The notes under the pieces are model-generated. The model was not told the origin of the DNA. It saw only the letters and a list, made by a program, of their open reading frames with translations, and ran no database searches. The position numbers were made by a program, and so were the translations under genes. A stretch of 64,000 nt of DNA from Nemertoderma westbladi (taxonomy: Eukaryota > Xenacoelomorpha > Nemertodermatida > Nemertodermatidae): positions 1 to 64,000 of the forward strand of contig JAUCBJ010000566.1 of NCBI GenBank assembly GCA_032718475.1. Reading direction: 5' to 3'. Positions 50,610 through 60,654 of this stretch are shown in pieces; the stretch's first letter is position 1; every line of letters starts with the position of its first letter.

Positions 50610-51224
50610 TTATCCGGCTGCGGACCTCTTCCACACAGCTGGATCGATGGTTTCCTTGGTTACTCCCATCCTGTGTATGTCTTCCCAGGCAGCTTCCGAT
50701 AAATCAAACGGGAGTCCGGGTCCGGGGAAGTTCCATTGCGACTCGACAATAGACTTCAGTTCTTCCCTTGAGTATCCCGCATAACTATCCTTAGTCGATC
50801 GCTTACTTCTCGCCCAATCAATCTGGTGTTCCTCCACCGCAATCAATAACCTAGTGAGTACGGCTGCAGGAAGGATGAGAAGGGGGTCCGAATAAACCGC
50901 ATCTGTCATCTTTGCTCCGTGCTCGGGTGTCAGCTCTACAGTATCCGCACTACTGGAGCTGTCGGGCCGCTGAGAAATAAGTTCTCGGCTCGCGGGTGGT
51001 TGCTGTTCCGCTGCTTCTTGGTCCCGCTTGACCTGAGCTCTAGTGCCTATGACAGACCTACGGTGTTGGACCAGCCTAGGTTCTGATATTACTACTGGGG
51101 GAATGATCTTTCTTACAGTAGGAGATGAGTTGAACTTCGGTCTCACACGTTCCACACTCCTGTCTGGGTCACAGATGGTCGTATCTAGGAGACTGTCTGA
51201 CAGGTTTTGCTTGGTGTCAGACAT
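50610..51224 (-). CDS. gag N-terminal region, part 1
   Basis: Starts at the first ATG after the leader (51224, MSDTKQNLSDS). 204 aa with acidic and basic patches and EELKSIVESQWNFPGPGLPFD near the end; no family recognised. It ends at a TAA (50610-50612) that lies in frame with the next ORF 20 bases on. Whether this TAA is damage or a real end is open. Confidence 0.5.
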   Translation of the reverse strand: MSDTKQNLSDSLLDTTICDPDRSVERVRPKFNSSPTVRKIIPPVVISEPRLVQHRRSVIGTRAQVKRDQEAAEQQPPASRELISQRPDSSSSADTVELTPEHGAKMTDAVYSDPLLILPAAVLTRLLIAVEEHQIDWARSKRSTKDSYAGYSREELKSIVESQWNFPGPGLPFDLSEAAWEDIHRMGVTKETIDPAVWKRSAAG

Positions 51225-53520
51225 GTTTGCTTGTACAGTTGAATGCCTACTGCTATGTTACAGTTAAAGCAAATCTAGTAATTCAGTATCAACTGATAGC
51301 CTAGTAATTAATTACCGATATCGTCACTAAATGTAACTTGATATATATATATAATATATTAGAATACCGGTATGCTTATAGTATATATAAGTATTATTAC
51401 AGACTAGGTTTGTCACAGAATACCAGTATATAATTTTAGCACAAATATATAAATATATAATAGGCCTATCGTGAATACCGGTATACAGTTTACACTTATA
51501 GTATATATAAGTATAATTATGGATCAGAATTAATTACAGAATACCGGTATAATTTCAGCCTAAATTTATAAATATATAATAGGCCTATCGTGAATACCGG
51601 TATACAGCTTACACTTATAGTATATATATAAGTATAATTACAGACTAGATTTGTCACAGAATACCGGTATGATTTCAGCCTAAATTTATAGAAATAAATA
51701 TAATAAGCTTATGGTAAATACCGGTATGTCAATTATTTTGGAATAATTGAATTTCTGAATTTTAGGGGTTACTTGGTTACTTCAACTTACTTTATTACCG
51801 TTATTTAAGCAGTAGTCCAACTGATTAAGACCTAATTGTTGTACGCCAGGCCTACTATTTTATAAATCGGTTTGAGTTGATTTATAATATATATACCCGT
51901 TAAAATGGGTTTTGTCAATATTTGAAATAAATGTTATTATTTCTGGGGGAGTCACTACACAGAAGCTGTGCGCTCTCAGTGAAGTGCTACTTGTTGGACA
52001 CTAAAACAAATAATTCTAATTTACATAAGTTACTTAATACTACAAATTACGTACAATTCTGGGTGAGATTACAATCTCTAAATAAACACAAAAATTTACA
52101 AGTACGAATTTTTTTAGTGTAATTTTACAAGAAGTCTACAAACCAGCCTAACAAAGGGTTAGAATATCTGGTTATTACAACGGACAGGGTACTACGGTAT
52201 TTGAAAATAATAAGTAGTAGTAAATATACTGCGTTGTCCAGATAGGAAAATACCACCGTCTGACGACTTATAGCCGTATCGCTATAAGTACTACGTTATG
52301 TATCACGGAGTGTTCCTACCTAGAAGTTAATTACCGCGGTCTACCAGAACCAACGTGTCTATTAACCACTTTACAACACAAATATACTGCCTACACACTA
52401 ATTACCTTCGGAAAGCACTGTACACTAAACCCTAAATTAGGTACAAGTACTTATACAACCAATAATCAGTAGTTAAAAATACTTGAACAGCTAAAGAACC
52501 ACGGTATCTGCTGGAGTGACCAGGGCACAAAATCACCAGTCTTTACCTACGCCAAGCAGCCCTGATGTAGTACCGGGGTTAATTTAACTATAACGGTATA
52601 TATAACAAGCACAATTACTGTAGGAATTAACTTGGGGATATGAATGTTGCGAATAATTGCATAAACTCTGAATAATAAATATTACGCTACGCGTACAGAC
52701 TACTCAAACAAAATGCAGACCAAATGCTGACAGACTACTATCAAGCCTAAACAAACTACGGTATATGCAGACTCCGAAATGGTTAGTTAGTATGCGTTCT
52801 AACCAAGTAGTACGACTTATTCTTTCGAAGGGGTTTACCTCACAGCATTGGAAGCCCCTACGTTCCCAACTGGCACTTTATCGGACATACACTCTACACA
52901 CACCGAAATCTCTTCAGACCTAACAACAGCCAGGCAAAATCCAGCCTACAAATTATCTAAATAAGAAATATTACGCTACCCGTACAGACTACACAAACAA
53001 AGTACAGACCAAACGCTGGCAGACTACTATCAAGCCTAAATACACTACAGTATATGCAGACTCCGAAATGGTTAGTTAGTATGCGTTCTAACCGAGTAGT
53101 ACGACTTATTCTTTCGAGGGGGTTTACCTCACAGCACTGGCAGCCCCTACTTTCCTAACTGGTACTTTTTCGGACATACGCTCTACACACACTACAGTCC
53201 CTTCAGACTTAACAACAGTCAGACAACAGTCCAGCCTACAAATTATCTGTACAATCTGAGCAGGCTTACACGCCTTCTGCTCAATATTGGCCTACAAATA
53301 AATAAAACTGACAGAAATAAGTAAAATCCCAATAAAAACCAGGCGTCCCCGATTACTTATTAAGACCTACCGGTATATAATTATCAAAATCGAATAATAC
53401 TGCTGTACCTGTACTGCTGTAAGTACCGGTCCGGGTGGTTAGGTAGTCAGGCCTACTGGGTACCGGTTGCCGATACTTCAGCTTTATTGCCTACCGCAAT
53501 ACAGAAGCTATATCTGTTAT
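51225..53520 (-). other. 5' leader of the LTR element, with two tandem arrays
   Basis: About 2.3 kb without ORFs between the 5' LTR and gag. 51340-51735 has three units of about 118 bp (each with ACTTATAGTATATATAAGTA and AATACCGGTAT). 52681-53258 has two units of 289 bp (ATTACGCTAC...GTACAGACTA). The primer-binding site should directly follow 53521 on the minus strand (ATAACAGATATAGC...); I could not match it to a tRNA. Confidence 0.6.
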
Positions 53521-54709
53521 TGTTCGCGCTTTCAGACCTTTAGCAGTTTAACCTGCCAAATTGGGATATCTTCTAGATAATAGATAGTCTTTAGCCTATG
53601 ACGAGTATTTGATACACTACATTAGCCGAAGCCAGTCTATGCGCGATCATTCACCCGCTGGATATACCCGGGAGACTGGATTCGGAAGCCTAACCGTATT
53701 GCGGTGTAGGCCTACTGTATTATTCGACTGATCGTAATATATAATCTCTGACAAATATTATTCACTTTCGGGAAATATTAACAGTTCCTTTAGGACGTGG
53801 CGCTCTAAATATGTAAACAGAGTTATGACTTAAACTAGACACAACGGGAAGGCTATAGATTCACGTATATGGCGCATTCTTTAGGAGATGCTTTGTTATC
53901 AGTCACAATCCTACACAATACTGCACAAGTGCACAATGCTGCACACCGATCTGCCGACCTTCACTAATTTTAGTCACATACAAAGAGAACAACAACCAAT
54001 ACATGTAGTGCCTATGAAATAGCATTAGATTCACTTCAAAACCACTTTAATGTAAGTCGCAATCGTTATATGTAACCGGTCTCTCTTACCTTCAGTATAT
54101 CAAGAAGATTGAGGGTTTGTAATTATTTATCGGTATTCCAAATATAATAATATTCCATCAACAGATATAATGAATAACCGACAGTAAATAGAAGTAAAAT
54201 GTTAAGGTATAAATTGTTATGATATGTAAGATATGTGAGGTTTGTTAAGTTATGATAACAGATATACGTTCTATAATTAAGCCTACTAATGTTGGGCTAA
54301 AGACTGAAAACACAGAGATTCCAAAAGCCGGTCTTCTGGGCTCAGGACAAAATGTAAACATTGACCCATAATGCATTGCGCGATTTCCCGGAGGTTTCTG
54401 TACAAAAAGCAGGAGAATCGCCCTGATTGGTTGACCGAACAAAGAAACATCAGAGAACAAGGAAAAAGCTACACGTGTACAGCTCAGCTGTTAGCTGTCG
54501 TCATAGTAACTACACTGTTTCAAGAGGATCCAGCGCATTGCGTCATAGAATTGCTAATTATGTCCGCTAAAGTACACATACAGAAGAAATGGCTTTTATG
54601 TCCTCTAAAAACACCAGTACAGTAAGGACACGGCCCTTTTTGCCTGTTAAACCAACTACAGAGTACTTTGCGGGGAAAATAACCGGCTAATTCCGCAAAA
54701 GCTTTTACA
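53521..54709 (-). repeat. 5' LTR of the BEL-type element
   Basis: 1189 bp, direct repeat of 37072-38252. Minus-strand TGTAAAAGC start and CGCGAACA end. It would contain the promoter and polyadenylation signal; neither is certain by eye. Confidence 0.9.
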
Positions 54710-55480
54710 GGTTCCAATAAGGAAGTGACTTGGACTAAGGGGTTCTATGTCAGTAACGTCATCAGCCTAGTAGTAGGTCAAGGGCCTGCTGTTTACAGAG
54801 GCTTCTATTGTTAATAATACTCTGTATAATTCGTCAGCATTTAGAACAGCACACCCTAATATTTTTCGTAAACAAGATTTTGTTGCTCCTACGAGACTTT
54901 CTAAATCCATATGCTGAGGGAATTCGGGCGACATTACGTTCGCATTGAATTTGTAATTCACTAAAAGTAGACTCTACTGACTTTTCATCGAGAAAAATTT
55001 TATTTGCACGTAATTCTAGTCACTCTAGTCACTAGATTTAGTCACTCTAAAGTTTCCAGCGTTATCACTAAACATAAGTTTAGTGACACCACATCTGGCT
55101 ATGAAACGCTTGAATGTTTTCAAGAAGGCGTGAGCTTAATGAGTTGACTATTTCTAAATGCACTGCACGAATGACTGTATATATGTAATTAACGCAATCC
55201 ATTGTTTACCCATTACAGTGTTTACATTTAAGGGGTTTGCACAAACTAGTCCACAAAAATCAACACCAGAGTATTCAAATGGTCTTGAACCTTCTTTAAG
55301 GCGTGTCTCGGGTAATGGGCTATGCTCAGGCATAACATATAGTTTGCCTTGAACTCGTTTTCATCTACCACATGCAAATAATAACACTCTCGACAACTTG
55401 TTATCGATGTGGAACTGAATAATCTTCCCGAACTTCCACTAATGTTTCTCACACATGAGAGAAACACACTGCTTACACAT
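54710..55480 (-). pseudogene. old BEL/Pao integrase (right half of split target)
   Basis: Degenerate minus-strand text: FEYSGVDFCGLV (first catalytic Asp, about 55290-55250), TRAVHLEIV-like text, FKRFIARCGVTKLMFSDNAGNF (second Asp, about 55110-55050), LRKILGCAVLNADELYRVLL and ASVNSRPLTYY (about 54870-54770), then PLSPSHFLIG, at which the 17.6-kb LTR element is inserted (GGTTC at 54710-54714). Stops and shifts show it is old. Confidence 0.75.
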
Positions 55481-55661
55481 GGCTTTCACATGGCTTACTC
55501 TCTCGTCTGCCTCTAAAATGACAAGCTTAGTAAAATGCGCTTCTGGATTCAAAAGTTTAGAATATTTAGCTTTTCAGTTTCTAACCTTACGACCTTTGCG
55601 CCTAATAATACCCTTTGGATCTAAGTATGGATTTAGAAGATTTACAATGCTGCTAGGACCT
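55481..55661. other. short stretch between old BEL and gypsy LTR
   Basis: Probably more of the old BEL pol on the minus strand, too degraded to assign. Confidence 0.3.
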
Positions 55662-55900
55662 TGTGGGCGTATCTACTATTGCTGCAAGGCAGCAGACGAA
55701 CAAAACCTTTGTCTGGAGCAGATACTATAATCAAATATAATAGGGTCCTCTGAGGACCGGTCAGGGCATGTAGTAAGTAGCCTAGATAAAAGAGTGCTAG
55801 TACTGACTGACTAACACCGACATACTGACTGTCCAACACCGGTAGGTCTTCCCTTCTCGTCCCCGGATATCCCTGGGGCGAGCCATATATTATCACCACA
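55662..55900 (-). repeat. candidate gypsy 3' LTR
   Basis: The minus strand starts TGTGGTGATAATATATGG directly after a purine tract AAGGGGG (55901-55907), the usual polypurine site before a 3' LTR, and can be read to CGCCCACA at 55662. About 239 bp. No second LTR is present because the 5' side is cut at 57628. Confidence 0.5.
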
Positions 55901-55959
55901 CCCCCTTACGAGCTCGGATTAGCCGTTTAAGGCTGTGCCGAGCTATCAACAGTTCTGTC

Positions 55960-57600
55960 CTACAGTCTGTCGGGTGGCTGACGCGTCTGTTTTGGATACA
56001 TCGAAACTGAAAGTTTATCGAAGGTCTGAGTTTCCACTAGGGGTTCACGCCAGCGCAGTTTCTTGGTGGGTGTGGGTCCCGTTGGGGCCGCGTCCGGTGG
56101 CGGAGGGCCCGTTGGGGCCGCGTCCGGTGGCGGAGGGCCCGTTGGTGTCGCCTGGTGGGCGGTGTCCGGGATTAGGAAGCATCGGTTCCGGACAAGGGTG
56201 CGTCCGGACGGCATCCGGACTGTATACTTCCGGTGGGAACCAGTCTCTACGACGGTTCCAGCGCGATCCCATCGCTTGGTGGTCTGGTGTTGAACCCTTA
56301 CCCGGGCGCCTACCGTGAGAGGTTCCAAATCTTTGGCACCGCGGTTGTACTGGGTGGTCCGGGCCGATTTGATGGCTGGTGCCACCCGGTCTAGCTCCGT
56401 CCGGGTCTCTTGTATAGTCCGGGCGAAGGCGGTGTGGTGAGCTGGGACACGCGTCCGCATTGGGTGTCCGAAGACAATGTCCGCTGGGGAAGAGCCGCTC
56501 TCCCTGGGGCTGTTGCGAAGTTCCAGGAGCCCCTCCAGGAACACTTCGGACGTAGTAGAGCCCCCGGTCTTTACCAGAAGGCTCTTCAGGGCCTTTACCG
56601 CCGACTCGGCGTGCCCGTTACTCTGGGGGTATTCTGGTGACGACGTGACCGGTGTGACCCCCCATTCCTTCAGGAATTTCGTCGTCGCTGCCGCGGTGAA
56701 TGGGGTCCCGCCATCCGAGCGAAAGCGGGTTGGCACCCCGTACCCGATGAACCAGTCGCGCAGGGCGGTGATTGTCCGGTCGGCAGTAGGTGGGGCGGAA
56801 AACGAGTACACTTCCGGCCAACCGGAATATCGGTCGGCGGCGGCCAGGAAGTGCTTCGCCCCAAGGGAGAAGATTAGGTTGAAGTGTGGGAGGCCGAGAA
56901 GGTACGTACGGCACTTCTGCACTGCCCATACGACGGCGAGCAGCTCGACTTCAACCATGGCATACCGGGACTCGGTCTCGGTGGTGAACCTCGTGCCGCA
57001 CTCGACCAGCTTCCAGTCCTCCCCGTGAAGTTGGAGGAGGGCGTAGCCGAGGCCCTTCAGCCGGGACGCGTCTGTCACTAGGCGGGTCTCCCGGGTCGTG
57101 TCGAACGGGACGAGGGCCGGCGGTGACGTCAGAGCCAGCTTGGTGGCCTCGAAGGCCCGTTCGTGGTCCACCGTCCAGATGAAGGTCGCCTTCGTGCTTA
57201 GGAGGGGACGTAGCGGGGACATCGCGGCAGCGATGTCTGCTGAGAACGGAGCGAGTTGCTCCACCAGTCCGAGGAAGCTCCGGAGATCGGTGATGTTCCC
57301 AGGGCGGGGGAAGCCGGCGATCGCCTTCAGTTTCTCAGGGTCGGCCTTTATCCCGGAGGCGCCGACGAGGTACCCAGCGAACCGAACCTCGGTCTGGGCA
57401 AACTGAACCTTCCCCGGGTGTAACGTGATCTTGTAGGTCCGGCACCGCTCCATAAACCTCGCGATGTTCTGCATGTGCTCCTCCATCGTATCGTCATAGA
57501 GGAGTACATCGTCTATGACCTTGATGAGGTTAGGAAGTCCCTGGATGGCGTTGTCGCCTCGACGGTTAAACTCGTCGCCGGACGAGATCAGCCCCATCAC
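55960..57600 (-). pseudogene. Ty3/gypsy pol deletion derivative (RT, RNase H fused to integrase core)
   Basis: 546 open codons. The RT C-terminal half has GLISSGDEFNRR, VIDDVLLYDD (catalytic; here IDDV) and GYLVGASGIKADPEKL. RNase H starts (RLVTDASRLKGLGYAL, VEVELLAVVWAV) but after YLLGLPHFNLI the text jumps to FLAAADRYSGWPEVY, inside the integrase core. The second half of RNase H and the integrase zinc site are therefore gone, yet the frame is kept. The integrase core continues (FRSDGGTPF, SNGHAESAVKAL), then a C-terminal tail with three TGPPPPDAAP-like repeats. GC content is much higher than its surroundings. The 5' part of RT is missing at the 57628 boundary. Confidence 0.8.
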
Positions 57601-58344
57601 ACTACGAGTGTGACAGTACCAGCCCCAGGCATAAAAATGATTTTTACTTTGAAATATCTCAAAAAAGATCTTTATTTTTTTTTATACATGGCAGTATATA
57701 CTGCTATGGATATATCAATATATTTCTCAAATAAATGGTAAAGAAACAGTGTATATACCTTTTCGCATTGTCGAACTTAAACAATCAATATGATTGTGCT
57801 TGGCTAGTTTTTTTTACCCTTATATCTTTTATATGAGTCACTGAGTGGTTAATGGGATAAAAACAAATTATAATATCTAGCACTATCTAGATAGCACGTA
57901 GGCCCTAGTATGTAGCACAAATATCTCACAAATAAATGAAATTGTTGTGGTTACTAGTATGCTTGTGGCAGGCTACCTCACCTCTTATTAGTTATTACTT
58001 AAAGTGCATGAATGTAATGTGATGTTAATAATAAATTATAATGTTACTTATAAACATATATATCCTAATTACACGTTCGTGGGGCCTTCGCGCAGCACGA
58101 GGCCCAGTTATGAGATACAAATTAAAATTGTGCGACTGTATCACAAAATCAGGTTATGAGAGATTAACCCACACCACCAATTAATCAAAGAAAGGGGGAC
58201 AGTACGTGTTCACCCCTTTTAATCTGCACACCCCCCCCCCCCCCTCCCCCCACCCACCAATGCATAACCGCGACATATACCACCCACGGAAGGGTAGCAC
58301 GAACTTATTTCCAAACGCACGTTCAATATGCAAAGCCAGGTGGT

Positions 58345-58803
58345 TTATAGGAATATAATCAATGCAGTACTCGTCTTCATTATAATCCTCTTTGCGTTCG
58401 ACCTGTTTTGTATTAAAATATATTTATCAAACGCAGGCTGACGCTCTTTATAATAATAATACCTAGGGATGCCAGCTTCCAGACTTTCAATCTTTACTGC
58501 CACGCAAACCCCGCAGAGGAAGTTTTGGTTTGAGAGATCAAGCCCATTGGCAATTGGTGTTTCAATTTCGGTCCAGGAACTCTGACAATGGGAGCATTCA
58601 ATCTTAGCTGTGGTCCATTCCCGTGGTTTCGGCTTCCTTTTCTTCGTCCCAATGACAGATTCTTCTGAAGACGTTCGATTCGCTTTCAGTTTATTGTTGG
58701 CGTTTGTGTTTTGAAGTTGTATTCGAGTGGACAGTCGCGCCGGTTTCGAGGTAACCATACCGACCTGTGATAAGCGTTGGTTTTGTTGAGTGCCGGTATT
58801 CAT
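58345..58803 (-). CDS. 152-aa protein with two CxxC motifs, inside the long-TIR element
   Basis: ATG at 58803. A basic N-terminus with KKRKPKPREW is followed by ECSHCQSSW and, 25 or so residues on, NFLCGVCVAVKIESLE, so a four-Cys zinc site of PHD/RING-like or zinc-ribbon spacing. The last residues may be read in the wrong frame; a shifted frame near 58390 gives a more acidic, protein-like continuation. It is probably an element-encoded accessory protein. Family unknown. Confidence 0.4.
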   Translation of the reverse strand: MNTGTQQNQRLSQVGMVTSKPARLSTRIQLQNTNANNKLKANRTSSEESVIGTKKRKPKPREWTTAKIECSHCQSSWTEIETPIANGLDLSNQNFLCGVCVAVKIESLEAGIPRYYYYKERQPAFDKYILIQNRSNAKRIIMKTSTALIIFL

Positions 58804-59680
58804 CTTCTCTCACCTCTTCAATGTCAGATGTTGCAAATACTGATAACACGAATAACGGTATATATTTCAATACTTGTCAATAGCAATATATATAATTTAG
58901 ATAACTATTTTATATCTGTACTGTTGAGCAAATTCTACATAAATTCCAACCTGTGTATCGCCGGTACTGCTGTTGCTGTGCAAGTCTGCAAGTGCTGAAG
59001 TGCTGGTTGCCACCGGTCAGCCGGTACCGGTAGTAGGGTGGTACCTACGGTGCGCACTACAACGGCAGTACAGCAATACGGTGTACCGTGCCAATAACTG
59101 AATGATTAGCGGTAACTATCTAAACTATTATATTATTATTACCGGTGCCGGTACTGGGCTAATTACTGAATTAGGCCTAAACTATAATCACCGCAAGGGT
59201 TGCCGGTTGCTTTAATTAGATTACGTGATATGGCATGTCTGCAGTGTATTTTACCGTCTGACCAGTATTGCAGTATTGACTGATTGCAGGATTCTCGATT
59301 CAGGGATTGAGTACAACCTGACAGTACCGGTACACATGGTACATGCAGACTGCCCCAATGTATTGCAAAATTTGTCAGAAACACAGCTGATTTATCCTAC
59401 AGTAATAATAATTTAACGCATTTTAAATTTGGATAAATAAATTTATTATAACTGCAATAACAGTTACACTGATGCTGCACGAAGGCCCCACGCAAATTCT
59501 ACTTGGAAAATTTTCAAACTTTTGCCAAACAACATGTGTACCAAGTTTGGATAGATTTCATCAAGGATTGGCCGAGTTATTAACGTTTAAAATAAAATAC
59601 TGAAAAAAACGCGACAGAACGACAGGTTCATTAATGGTACCCCTACACTAAGGCTCACTCACTTCGTGGCTCGCCCCACA

Positions 59681-60030
59681 CTTTCACATCCTAGTATTTC
59701 TGCTACTGCAAGGTATAGCCAGGCCAGCAGGTCCTAGTATTAAGTGAGTAGTTCTAGGCACCAGGTACTAAACCTGGTGTCGAAATTGTTGCTTACTATA
59801 CTCTTGATGATATTAGCCAATGGGAGGTCTTCACAATATCCAGGCCAGCCAGAATATTAAGCCTGTGCTTGCAGAATTAGTTCCCCAGTCTTGAGGCTGC
59901 TACTACTATAGTAAGCAACAATTTCGACACCAGGTTTAGTACCTGGTGCCTAGAACTACTCACTTAATACTAGGACCTGCTGGCCTGGCTATACCTTGCA
60001 GTAGCAGAAATACTAGGATGTGAAAGTGTA
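59681..60030. mobile_element. nested hairpin MITE
   Basis: 59681-59803 and 59907-60030 are near-perfect inverted copies (ACACTTTCACATCCTAGTAT start), about 123-bp arms with a ~103-bp loop. It sits at the inner edge of the right arm of the long-TIR element; a shared ACAC/GTGT junction makes it look like a later insertion. Confidence 0.65.
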
Positions 60031-60468
60031 ATTAGGATATATATATTTATAAGTAACATTATAATTTATTATTAACATCACATTACATTCATGCACTTTA
60101 AGTAATAACTAATAATAGGTGAGGTAGCCTGCCACAAGCATACTAGCAACCACAACAATTTCATTTATTTGTGAGATATTTGTGCTACATACTAGGGCCT
60201 ACGTGCTATCTAGATAGTGCTAGATACTACAATTTGTTTTTATCCCATTAACCACTCAGTGACTTATATAAAATATATAACGGTAAAAAAAACTAGCCAA
60301 GCACAATCATATTGATTGTTTAAGTTCGACAATGCGAAAAGGTATACACTGTTTCTTTACCATTTATTTGAGAAATATATTGATATACTCCCTAGCAGCA
60401 CTGCCATGTATAAAAAAAAAATAAAGATCTTTTTTGAGATATTTCAAAGTAAAAATCATTTTTATGCC

Positions 60469-60654
60469 GATTAACAAATATGACATAGTTAAACACATGC
60501 AAAGAGATAGCGAAAACCTCAAACTTTGAGGTGGCATATCTCGTGATTGCAAGCAGTTCAAGATCTAAAATTTAGCATGAGTTACTTACTCAGTAAGTAC
60601 TAGCTCTCCACCAAATTTCAAAAAAACCCAAGTACCTAAGGTAAAAAATGCTTT
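60469..60654. other. short unassigned spacer
   Basis: Contains an AAACTTTGAGGTGGCATATCTC-like stretch seen in other non-coding repeats of the window; no gene. Confidence 0.3.

Larger units (their letters stand above)
37072..54709 (-). mobile_element. 17.6-kb BEL/Pao-type LTR retrotransposon with extra ORF
   Basis: Bounded by two direct LTRs (37072-38252 and 53521-54709; TG...CA ends) and the 5-bp target duplication GGTTC (37067-37071 and 54710-54714). The minus-strand order is 5' LTR, 2.3-kb leader with tandem repeats, gag-type ORFs (51224 to about 47463), protease-RT-RNase H (45876-43105), integrase (43205-41493), 1.6 kb non-coding, a 358-aa ORF of unknown function (39853-38777), 3' LTR. 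BEL/Pao assignment rests on the DUF1759-like gag, the YMDDN RT and the integrase C-terminal module. A TTAA element (45910-47462) splits gag from protease. In-frame stops and frameshifts in gag and at 43.1 kb mean this copy is probably not autonomous now. It is itself inserted in an older BEL integrase. Confidence 0.85.
57628..60468. mobile_element. long-TIR DNA element (arms about 450 bp)
   Basis: 57628-58085 and about 60025-60468 are inverted copies starting GGCATAAAAATGATTTTTAC. Total 2841 bp. Unequal flanks mean no target duplication was identified. The left end abuts the gypsy RT directly, the right end abuts unassigned sequence. Inside are a 152-aa minus-strand ORF, a C-run at about 58230 and a nested hairpin element. 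No transposase was recognised. Confidence 0.65.

Noticed and set aside
56477-57028. 183-aa plus-strand frame in GC-rich sequence
   Set aside because: Antisense shadow of the gypsy pol derivative; high GC keeps extra frames open.
57628-60468. Target-site duplication for the long-TIR element
   Set aside because: Flanks read AGCCCCA on the left and GATTAACA on the right, with no convincing direct repeat.
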